DNA of 64,000 bases from Hahellaceae bacterium (lineage in GTDB: Bacteria > Pseudomonadota > Gammaproteobacteria > Pseudomonadales > Oleiphilaceae): assembly GCA_016716085.1 (NCBI GenBank), contig JADJWY010000005.1:310001-374000 (forward strand), given 5' to 3'. Shown in pieces: positions 58,132-64,000 of the stretch. Within the stretch, counting starts at the first letter, position 1. Every line of letters starts with the position of its first letter. The position numbers and the translations under genes are program-made. Under the pieces are notes generated by a model. The model worked only from the letters and a program-made list of their open reading frames with translations. It ran no database searches and was not told the origin of the DNA.

Positions 58132-58698
58132 TCAAATCGGCTCGACCGTCACTCTTACGCGAATCCGGTCACCCGGCGCGTGATCCATGCGTGTGCGATA
58201 ATCCTGCCCCCGATAGCGGTAACTGACCCAATAGCCTACCGTCCGGCTATCCACTTCGGTTTCATAACGGGTATCACACCGTCTTTCACTAGTGTAATAC
58301 ACATCGACGCCCCCTCCACTATCGGATTGCCGTGTAATTTCATGGCCCACGGTTGCACCAAGTACGGCACCGACAGCCGTGCCGACCTGCTTGTTGCGCT
58401 TGTGGTGACCCACGGCATTACCCAGGCCACCGCCAATCACCGCACCCAGAACGGGCCCAAGATAACTGCCGCCCTCGGAAGGACGTGCTGACTCATGCCG
58501 AACCTGTTCAGTCCAACAGTTCTCGACCGGGATCTGCCGCTCAACATTGCGATAGATCGGCTCGACACCGGTGACATCGGCAGAATCATACCAAACGGCA
58601 TTGCTGCTCTGATCGTAGTTTTGCGCAAACACGGCCGGAGTCAGCATCGTCATCAATCCGGCAAAAGCGGCCCGCCTGTTAAAAGATGAATGTTTCAT
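58132..58698 (-). CDS. Glycine-zipper (2TM) outer-membrane-type protein
   Basis: Exported protein of 188 aa with a signal peptide (FAGLMTMLTPAVFA). The central hydrophobic Gly-zipper hairpin reads YLGPVLGAVIGGGLGNAVGHH and VGTAVGAVLGATVGHEI, as in SlyB and rickettsial 17-kDa proteins. The C-terminal part is beta-rich and basic (VGYWVSYRYRGQDYRTRM). There is no lipobox cysteine, unlike SlyB. It lies 29 bp upstream of the PepSY gene. SlyB-type proteins are linked to PhoPQ, which fits the neighbouring two-component system. Confidence 0.82.
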   Translation of the reverse strand: MKHSSFNRRAAFAGLMTMLTPAVFAQNYDQSSNAVWYDSADVTGVEPIYRNVERQIPVENCWTEQVRHESARPSEGGSYLGPVLGAVIGGGLGNAVGHHKRNKQVGTAVGAVLGATVGHEITRQSDSGGGVDVYYTSERRCDTRYETEVDSRTVGYWVSYRYRGQDYRTRMDHAPGDRIRVRVTVEPI

Positions 58699-58783
58699 TG
58701 CCAGCTCCTTGAATCCATTAACATGCTGGAAAGGATAACCAAGCGAAACTGAATAAAGCCTGAACGCGTCGGAATCGTTTGAC

Positions 58784-59377
58784 TCAGGGTTGCTGCCAGC
58801 TGGCAATCAGCGTTCTGAGGAACTGAAAGTAGAGGGCTAAATCACTCGAAAGCACCCCACGCCGACGCGAAGCAAGGACCCCCTGAACGTTCACCAACAG
58901 AAACTGAATAGCCCCTGGTATATCGATGTCATCCCTCAGGCTTTGGCGTTTGCGAGCGGCTTGCAATGCCGCATCCAGGCGCAGGCCTAACTGCGCATAC
59001 CCGTGTGTCACGCGCTGGACCGCCGCCTCGGGAGGGCGGGATTCACTGGCAATCACCTGCATCAGACATCCCCACTCTCCACCCTTTCCCTGCAAGGCTT
59101 CTTCAAGGTTGTTCAGATACCGCCGAATGGCATCCAGCCCTCCACCCGGCTCATACAGCGGCTCCTGTATACGGCGTATCACCGTATTGCCGTAGTGATC
59201 CAACGCCAGATTCAGAAGGCGCTCTTTATCGCCAAAGGCGTTGTAAAGACTAAAGCGATTCAGTTTCAGTGCATCACACAGAACCTGCACGGAGGCCGCT
59301 TCATAGCCATAGCGCCAGAAAACCTTCATGGCCTGGTGCAGTTTATCCTGTCGATCAAATGACGCTGGTCGTCCCAC
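58784..59377 (-). CDS. TetR-family transcriptional regulator
   Basis: Repressor of 197 aa. MGRPASFDRQDKLHQAMKVFWRYGYEAASVQVLCDALKLNRFSLYNAFGDKERLL is the N-terminal helix-turn-helix with the LYxxFGxKE signature. The C-terminal ligand domain contains GCLMQVIASE. It is divergent from two GST genes, and the gap holds a 9-bp inverted repeat. That points to repression of the GST pair, with release by an electrophile or xenobiotic ligand (inference). Confidence 0.88.
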   Translation of the reverse strand: MGRPASFDRQDKLHQAMKVFWRYGYEAASVQVLCDALKLNRFSLYNAFGDKERLLNLALDHYGNTVIRRIQEPLYEPGGGLDAIRRYLNNLEEALQGKGGEWGCLMQVIASESRPPEAAVQRVTHGYAQLGLRLDAALQAARKRQSLRDDIDIPGAIQFLLVNVQGVLASRRRGVLSSDLALYFQFLRTLIASWQQP

Positions 59378-59431
59378 TCAGTCTCCGGTTCATCAAATCA
59401 TCTATGGGCGAAATTATAGACGGTTCTTGAC

Positions 59432-59469
59432 TGATCATTCAGCTATCATTCATCATTTCAGAATGATCA
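59432..59469. promoter_or_regulatory. Inverted repeat operator candidate between tetR and the GST genes
   Basis: TGATCATTC (59432-59440) and GAATGATCA (59461-59469), perfect inverted arms spaced by 20 bp. TGATCA itself is palindromic, so each arm may bind a TetR dimer. A further ATCATTC-like copy lies between them. Confidence 0.55.
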
Positions 59470-59490
59470 TTTAGAAACAGGATCATTTTT

Positions 59491-60099
59491 ATGCAGATCT
59501 TTGAAACGAAAACGGCACCCAATCCCCGCAGGGTGCGTATTTTTTTGGCCGAAAAAGACATTCCCATGAACTATGTCCAGATCGACATGCTTAAGGGTGA
59601 ACAGTTCACACCGGAATTTCGCGCCCGAAACGCCTTGGCTCAGGTACCCGTCCTGGAGCTGGACGATGGTAGCTATCTGTCTGAGAGCGTTGCCATCTGT
59701 CGCTATTTCGAGGAACTTCAACCCGAACCCGCCCTGTTCGGCAGTAGTCCTCGGGAAAAAGCCGAGGTGGAAATGTGGAATCGGCGGGTTGAGCTGAATT
59801 TCTTGTTTCCCACCGGAATGTGCTTTCAACATACCCACCCTTTTTTCAAACCGTTCAAACCACAAGTGCCCGAATGGGGTGAACTGTGCAGGGCCCGCTC
59901 AGAAGCCTTTTTCAAGGTGCTCAACACGCAGCTCAGCCAGCAGCCGTTTGTCGCCGGCGCCAATTTTTCGATTGCGGACATCACTGCACTTTGTACCATC
60001 GATTTCGCGCGCGTCATTCAACTGAAGATAAAACCCGATCACACCCACCTGCTGCGCTGGCATCAAGCCGTCAGTCAGCGTCCATCAGCCCAAGCCTGA
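59491..60099 (+). CDS. Glutathione S-transferase family protein (first of two)
   Basis: GST of 202 aa. The thioredoxin-fold N-terminus (MQIFETKTAPNPRRVRIFLAEKDIPMNYV) has the TxxPNPRR-type active loop. LAQVPVLELDDGSYLSESVAICRYFEEL contains the glutathione-binding cis-Pro and the ES pair. The C-terminal helical domain contains FVAGANFSIADITAL. Substrate unknown. It is divergent from the TetR gene and 9 bp ahead of a second GST, so the two form an operon. Confidence 0.9.
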   Translation: MQIFETKTAPNPRRVRIFLAEKDIPMNYVQIDMLKGEQFTPEFRARNALAQVPVLELDDGSYLSESVAICRYFEELQPEPALFGSSPREKAEVEMWNRRVELNFLFPTGMCFQHTHPFFKPFKPQVPEWGELCRARSEAFFKVLNTQLSQQPFVAGANFSIADITALCTIDFARVIQLKIKPDHTHLLRWHQAVSQRPSAQA

Positions 60100-60108
60100 G
60101 CACTCCCT

Positions 60109-60768
60109 ATGATTGACCTTTACACCGCTCCCACACCCAACGGTCATAAGATCAGCATCGCACTGGAAGAAATGGGGCTCCCCTACACGGTCATCGCCAT
60201 GGACCTGAGCAAGAACGTGCAGAAACAACCCGACTACCTGGCACTGAACCCCAATGGGCGTATCCCGACGATTGTCGACCATGACAACGATGATTTTGTG
60301 GTCTTTGAATCTGGCGCCATCCTCATGTACCTCGGCGATAAATCCGGCCAGTTCTTTCCCGTCGAACCCAGGCAGCGCTCGCGGGTTGTCCAGTGGCTGA
60401 TGTTCCAGATGGGGGGTATTGGCCCGATGATGGGGCAGGCCAATGTATTTTTCCGTTATTTTCCGGAAAAAATTCAACCCGCGATCGACCGCTACCAGAA
60501 GGAGGTTCGGCGTTTATTTGAAGTGCTCGATACGCACTTGTCCCAACACACCTACCTGGCTGATGACTATTCAATAGCAGACATGGCGAACTGGGCCTGG
60601 GTACGCACCCACGCCTGGTCTGGGGTCAGCATTGAGGGTTTACCACACCTGCAGCGCTGGATAAACAGCATTACAGAACGCCCAGCCGTTCAACGAGGCT
60701 TACGAATACCCGAACGCGCCAGCCCCGATGACGTCGTTAAAGGCGCGCAGGCGATAGTGGTGCGTTAG
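60109..60768 (+). CDS. Glutathione S-transferase family protein (second of two)
   Basis: GST of 219 aa of the YfcG/nu type. MIDLYTAPTPNGHKISIALEEMGLPY has the TxNG motif, where the asparagine replaces the classical Ser/Tyr and which is typical of disulfide-bond reductases like YfcG. LNPNGRIPTIVDHD and VFESGAILMYLGDKSG complete the glutathione site. The C-terminal domain has DDYSIADMANWAWV. It follows the first GST by 9 bp. Confidence 0.9.
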   Translation: MIDLYTAPTPNGHKISIALEEMGLPYTVIAMDLSKNVQKQPDYLALNPNGRIPTIVDHDNDDFVVFESGAILMYLGDKSGQFFPVEPRQRSRVVQWLMFQMGGIGPMMGQANVFFRYFPEKIQPAIDRYQKEVRRLFEVLDTHLSQHTYLADDYSIADMANWAWVRTHAWSGVSIEGLPHLQRWINSITERPAVQRGLRIPERASPDDVVKGAQAIVVR

Positions 60769-60804
60769 GACGACAGAACATCGGTCTGCTGGCGTTCGCG
60801 GAGA

Positions 60805-61800
60805 TTATTGAAGTGTGAACGTCTGCAGCAGACCGTTGGAGATGATGCTGACCAGTTCGCCCCCACGCTGAGCGATGTCCAGCACGGCATCACTGGACGC
60901 GGGACCAAAGGGCTGGGGGGATGCCGCTTTCCAGTGCCCCATGGCCCGGGCATCGGCAGTGGCGAATCGATACACATCGCCGCGAAAAGTGCCAAGCAGT
61001 ATCTGCTGGGCATCTGGCGTAAACCGCGCAAGGGTAAAGTTTTCATATTCCAGGGGGATGACGGATTTGACATCGCCACTCTGCAGGTCGTAGATACGGC
61101 CTTTTTCGCGCTGAGCCGCGGCAAAGGCCAGAGTGCCGTCACGCGACAGCCCAACGGTCTTGACCTGGTTACCCCAGTCATAACGGTGTAAGGGTTCACC
61201 GGTTTGAGCATTCCAGACCACGGCCGAGAAGTCATCTGAACCCGTCATGACGCGCTCAGCCCTGGCGTCGATGGCGACCGCATAGACTTCGGCGGTGTGA
61301 GCGAACACCCGCTTTTCAGCGCCTCGATTCACATCGAACAACACAGCCTGATTATTCTGTTGGCCAATAGCCGCAAAGTCACCCTTCTGATCCAACGCGA
61401 TACTGAGTATCTTGGCCCCCGCCTGCCAGAACTTCAGAGAGGCGCCTGTCTGGGTGTCCCAGACTGCAAGGTTACGATCCTCAACCGTCACCGCCCTGCG
61501 ACCATCACCCGACAAGGCGACGGCGCGCAGTGTCGTTCGCTCCCCGCTTTTATGATTCCAGTCGTAGAGTCGTTCGCCGCGGGCAAGATCCCAGGCATTG
61601 CCGCCATGGTGAATGGAGCCGATGACGCCCAAGGTACCATCCTCAGAGATCGCCGCACTGAGAATTCCCTGAACGGCAATTTCTTTGGTTGAAGCGGGCC
61701 CTGGCGCATCACACGCAGCCACAACCACAAGCATCAGACAGACAGAGAGCCGTCTGATGCCTCGTTTCAGTCGCCGCCCCTCAAGCCAACTGACTGGCAT
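60805..61800 (-). CDS. WD40/beta-propeller-like lipoprotein
   Basis: Predicted lipoprotein of 331 aa. The signal LSVCLMLVVVAAC ends in a lipobox (VAAC) followed by Asp, which may favour retention in the inner membrane. The rest is a beta-propeller of WD-like blades (AISEDGTLGVIGS, DWNHKSGERTTLRAVALSGDGRRAVTVEDRNLAVWD, VMTGSDDFSAVVWN). Function unknown. The start overlaps the end of rsd by 20 bp on the same strand. It is convergent with the second GST gene. Confidence 0.78.
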   Translation of the reverse strand: MPVSWLEGRRLKRGIRRLSVCLMLVVVAACDAPGPASTKEIAVQGILSAAISEDGTLGVIGSIHHGGNAWDLARGERLYDWNHKSGERTTLRAVALSGDGRRAVTVEDRNLAVWDTQTGASLKFWQAGAKILSIALDQKGDFAAIGQQNNQAVLFDVNRGAEKRVFAHTAEVYAVAIDARAERVMTGSDDFSAVVWNAQTGEPLHRYDWGNQVKTVGLSRDGTLAFAAAQREKGRIYDLQSGDVKSVIPLEYENFTLARFTPDAQQILLGTFRGDVYRFATADARAMGHWKAASPQPFGPASSDAVLDIAQRGGELVSIISNGLLQTFTLQ

Positions 61801-62254
61801 GGACGTTATGGAGTTTTTCGATCAGTGTATCCTCGAGAATAAACCGTTCCTCGAGCTTTTCGCCCAGCTCAGCCAAGCGCGGCACCAGGACATTCAGTTC
61901 TTCCAGCTCTTCGGGGGTCTTGTCGAAGCGGTCATTAAAGTCGAGTGCACTTTCGGTGGTGGCCTGAATGCGCGGGTAGATTTTACGCGCAAGCTCTACA
62001 CCTCCGTCGTTATATTCAAGCGCCTCCTCGATGAGTTGCTCATAGACCTCAAAATGGCCTGCCGATACATAATCTACCAGGACCTGACAGAAAACCCGAA
62101 AATGTTTCAGGGCATCTTCCACACTTTCAAAATTACCACGACTGACAAGATCACAATAACGAACAATCAGATCCTGACGCTCTTTCAGCCAGCGATCGAT
62201 GATAGCATTGACGCCACCCCATCGTTCTTTGGCACTCTCGCATCGGTTAAGCAC
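61781..62254 (-). CDS. rsd: Anti-sigma-70 factor Rsd/AlgQ
   Basis: Regulator of 157 aa that binds sigma-70 and frees core polymerase for alternative sigmas, called AlgQ in Pseudomonas. MLNRCESAKERWGGVNAIIDRWLKERQDLIVRYCDL is the typical N-terminus, followed by FRVFCQVLVDYVSAGHFEVYEQL. It is all helical and full length. dsbB lies upstream on the same strand, the arrangement seen in Pseudomonas (algQ-dsbB). Near rmf, it forms a small group of stationary-phase factors. Confidence 0.93.
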   Translation of the reverse strand: MLNRCESAKERWGGVNAIIDRWLKERQDLIVRYCDLVSRGNFESVEDALKHFRVFCQVLVDYVSAGHFEVYEQLIEEALEYNDGGVELARKIYPRIQATTESALDFNDRFDKTPEELEELNVLVPRLAELGEKLEERFILEDTLIEKLHNVHASQLA

Positions 62255-62363
62255 AACAACACCCTCACAGTTATAATGACTTCATTCACGAAGTTTTTTT
62301 ATCTCAGTCACTATACGCCATGATCTTGAGAACACTCAAGCCTGATTAATTCTTGTACGTAGT

Positions 62364-62870
62364 TCACACTTTTGAAAAGCGGCGCTCCACCATGAGCCAG
62401 GCCGCTAATCCCACGAATCCAGCAAAGGCGACAAAGGCCCAGCCAGCAATGGTGAGACCGAGAAACTGCCATTGAATTTCCGCACAATCGCCCGTACCGG
62501 TAATCATCATGATAATGACATCTTTCAAAGGGAAAGCGTCGAGCATGAAGTCCAGACCAAATCCGCAACCCGGCACTTCTTCAGGGGGAAGATGCTGCAA
62601 CCAGACCTGACGCGCAGCCAGACCGGCACCAGCCAGCGCAGCGGCCAGGGCAAATCCCGTCTGCACGGTCCGCCCCCATGCCTGAGGATTGAAGATCCAA
62701 CCCAGCAGAAAAGCGAGCCCCACCCCGACAAACGCGATTCGTTGTGCCATGCACAAAGGACAAGGCTCAAGCCCCTTGACGTACTGCAGGTAAAATGCAA
62801 AGCCCATGAGCCCTGCGATAGCGAGCGTGGCAAGACCACAGAGCAGACGATACTGATGGAGCCAGGGCAT
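62364..62870 (-). CDS. dsbB: Disulfide bond formation protein DsbB
   Basis: Inner-membrane quinone reductase, 168 aa, that reoxidises DsbA. Four transmembrane helices are present. The first cysteine pair is LEPCPLCMAQR near residue 37. The second pair is split in the long periplasmic loop (EVPGCGFGLDF and GTGDCAEIQW). ATG 62870 (MPWLHQYRLLCG) is chosen over an upstream ATG that would add a hydrophilic tail. The gap to rsd is 109 bp. Confidence 0.92.
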   Translation of the reverse strand: MPWLHQYRLLCGLATLAIAGLMGFAFYLQYVKGLEPCPLCMAQRIAFVGVGLAFLLGWIFNPQAWGRTVQTGFALAAALAGAGLAARQVWLQHLPPEEVPGCGFGLDFMLDAFPLKDVIIMMITGTGDCAEIQWQFLGLTIAGWAFVAFAGFVGLAAWLMVERRFSKV

Positions 62871-63048
62871 AGTTGCGGATTCCTTGATCACGGGAGACAA
62901 AGCACCATTGTAATGCAGCGCCAGACGAGATAAAGCCATTTCAGCCTACGATGCTGTAATGTTGCAACCAGCCCGCCATTGACGCCCTGCCAGATGTGAA
63001 CTAGTCTCCAGACATGGTTCAAACCTTTCTGAGCTGGATTTACCCCCA

Positions 63049-63477
63049 ATGATTCATGCGTTTAGACAATCCGCACTGTTGATTCTTGCCACCTTACTGG
63101 TACTGTCTTGGACAGCTCGTGCAGAAGAGGATGCCGCCGCATCGGATGCCCAGGTCCAATATCTTGATATGTATCCGTCCTTCGTGCTGAATTTTTCGGG
63201 CGGCACAGGTGGAAAGCTTCGCTACCTCAAAGCGGATGTCTCATTGCGGGTGGACACCAAATCCGGTGCTGCATCGGTGGAAAAACACATGCCCGCCTTG
63301 CGCAATGAAGCGGTCTTGCTGCTCAGCCAGCAAAACGATGACACCATGATGGACAATGCCAAGCGCGAAGCCTTGCGACTGGAGTTGTTGAAAAAGATGC
63401 AGGATCTGATGACTGCAGAAGAAAATGCCCCGATTCTGGTCGACTTGCTGTTTACCAACTTCGTGGTGCAACGCTAG
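63049..63477 (+). CDS. FliL-like flagellar basal-body-associated protein
   Basis: Exported or anchored protein of 142 aa. A single N-terminal hydrophobic segment (ALLILATLLVLSWTARA) precedes a FliL-type domain: YLDMYPSFVLNFSGGTGGKLRYLKADVSLRV, and C-terminal LRLELLKKMQDLMTAEENAPILVDLLFTNFVVQ. FliL proteins surround the flagellar stator. No flagellar genes lie nearby, so this is a stand-alone paralogue as found in Pseudomonas relatives. It is convergent with rmf. Confidence 0.83.
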   Translation: MIHAFRQSALLILATLLVLSWTARAEEDAAASDAQVQYLDMYPSFVLNFSGGTGGKLRYLKADVSLRVDTKSGAASVEKHMPALRNEAVLLLSQQNDDTMMDNAKREALRLELLKKMQDLMTAEENAPILVDLLFTNFVVQR

Positions 63478-63509
63478 AGTAAGACCGGCACGGGGCTTTG
63501 GGAGGAGGA

Positions 63510-63722
63510 TCAGGCGCTCAGCAGTTCTTCCCGATCATCACGCAACGATTTGGCTGGCTGCTCACGACCATCTTCCCATCCTGCTTCCCACGCGGCAACA
63601 ACCACTTCACCACGATACGGGCACTTTAGACGATCAATGCCCAGGGTACCGGCCATATGTCCCTGCTGATACGCTTTCTGTAGCGTGTTCAAATTCCAAT
63701 TCAACCCTGCATCTCGGCTCAT
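63510..63722 (-). CDS. rmf: Ribosome modulation factor RMF
   Basis: Small basic protein of 70 aa that dimerises 70S ribosomes into inactive 100S particles in stationary phase. NLNTLQKAYQQGHMAGTLGIDRLKCPYRGEVVVAAWEAGWEDGRE matches the RMF pattern with the conserved CPY and the W..GWxxGR end. Start ATG 63722 is preferred over an upstream ATG five codons away because of the SRDAGLNWN-type opening. The roughly 150 bp upstream hold its promoter; I could not fix the boxes. Confidence 0.9.
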   Translation of the reverse strand: MSRDAGLNWNLNTLQKAYQQGHMAGTLGIDRLKCPYRGEVVVAAWEAGWEDGREQPAKSLRDDREELLSA

Positions 63723-63878
63723 TTCGACCTCCCGCAACGCGTGTCACCCGCCTGTTAGGTTGCAGACTGAAACGACACAGTGGTCTTTTGTAAGTCTGCG
63801 TTAATCTGGTTGCAAAAGGTAACATATGTACAAAAGTCAGCCAATTACGCGGATGTAAATTTGTGTCATAGTTGGCGC

Positions 63879-64000
63879 TTAGCGCAAAAAAGCACTGAGA
63901 TAGCGTTCAAATGGCATGTTATCTGCCAACCGCAAGGCCGCCTCATCCGACCAGGATTGCTGAGCCAGTTGCTGAAAATAAGCACAGGTTTCCGCATCAA
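63879..64000 (-). CDS. 3' end of an unidentified gene (possibly gshA)
   Basis: The minus strand is open from the window edge to TAA at 63879-63881, reading DAETCAYFQQLAQQSWSDEA, then ALRLADNMPFERYLSAFLR at the C-terminus. The ending is similar in style to C-termini of glutamate-cysteine ligases (a PFDxYLxxFL-type tail), but 40 residues are too few to be sure. The rest lies beyond the window. Confidence 0.4.
   Translation of the reverse strand, partial: DAETCAYFQQLAQQSWSDEAALRLADNMPFERYLSAFLR

Noticed and set aside
63723..63870. Sigma-70 promoter for rmf
   Set aside because: A TTGCAA hexamer is present but no convincing -10 at the right spacing could be fixed by eye.

Overview
The window looks like a chromosomal segment of a free-living gammaproteobacterium of the Pseudomonadales/Oceanospirillales sort. 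The evidence is Pseudomonas-like gene order in several blocks: recG-oxyR, spoT-rpoZ-gmk-yicC-rph-crc-pyrE, pilU-pilT-yggS-proC-yggT-yggU, metX-metW-DUF4426-rdgB-hemW, and rsd-dsbB. Genus cannot be fixed by eye. No rRNA or tRNA gene and no CRISPR array was seen.

Layout. 1-8.0 kb: recG (5' part), oxyR, an SDR protein, the minus-strand run ridA-spoT-rpoZ-gmk, and a MASE1-GGDEF diguanylate cyclase. 8.0-15.4 kb: accessory DNA wedged between gmk and yicC, which are normally neighbours. It holds an AT-rich DUF4143 ATPase with two palindromic operators, a 30-bp duplicate of the yicC 3' end (att-like), hipBA with two operators, an uncharacterised gene, a decapitated gene fragment and an IS66 element. 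15.4-35.6 kb: core genes (yicC, rph, crc, pyrE, TauE/SafE, phasin, thrB, polA, pilT, and a pilU broken by one extra base, then yggS-proC-yggT-yggU, a dynamin-like GTPase, metXW, rdgB, hemW). 35.6-38.2 kb: a small accessory patch with a ParE-type module, a truncated Rhs tip with toxin-like end and putative immunity gene, and a PIN/ribbon-helix-helix module.

38-46.8 kb: a PAS protein with a CheZ-like C-terminal tail, trmB, a NIT-like helical protein behind an NtrC/sigma-54 promoter, comM, ubiK, glnK-amtB behind a second NtrC/sigma-54 promoter, a nitroreductase, a SemiSWEET transporter and an L,D-transpeptidase. 46.9-48.8 kb: a TnpB-type element with a strongly folded 3' flank (possible omega RNA) and a divergent ribbon-helix-helix gene. 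48.9-50.9 kb: a bufferin-type operon (precursor, DUF692/MNIO enzyme, DUF2063 partner) behind a sigma-E-like promoter. 51-64 kb: fabB, a spermidine-synthase-like protein with altered motifs, speA, hupE, a PhoPQ-type two-component system with PepSY and glycine-zipper proteins, a TetR regulator divergent from two GSTs, a WD40-like lipoprotein, rsd, dsbB, a FliL-like protein, rmf, and the 3' end of an unidentified gene.

The most interesting points are: (a) the remnant element at yicC; (b) two NtrC/sigma-54 promoters, one driving a NIT-like protein of unknown role; (c) the TnpB/structured RNA/RHH locus; (d) the bufferin operon with its ECF-like promoter and leader hairpin; (e) the PAS protein with a CheZ-like tail; (f) the pilU frameshift. 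All functional calls rest on reading the sequence and on remembered family features; no database search was run.
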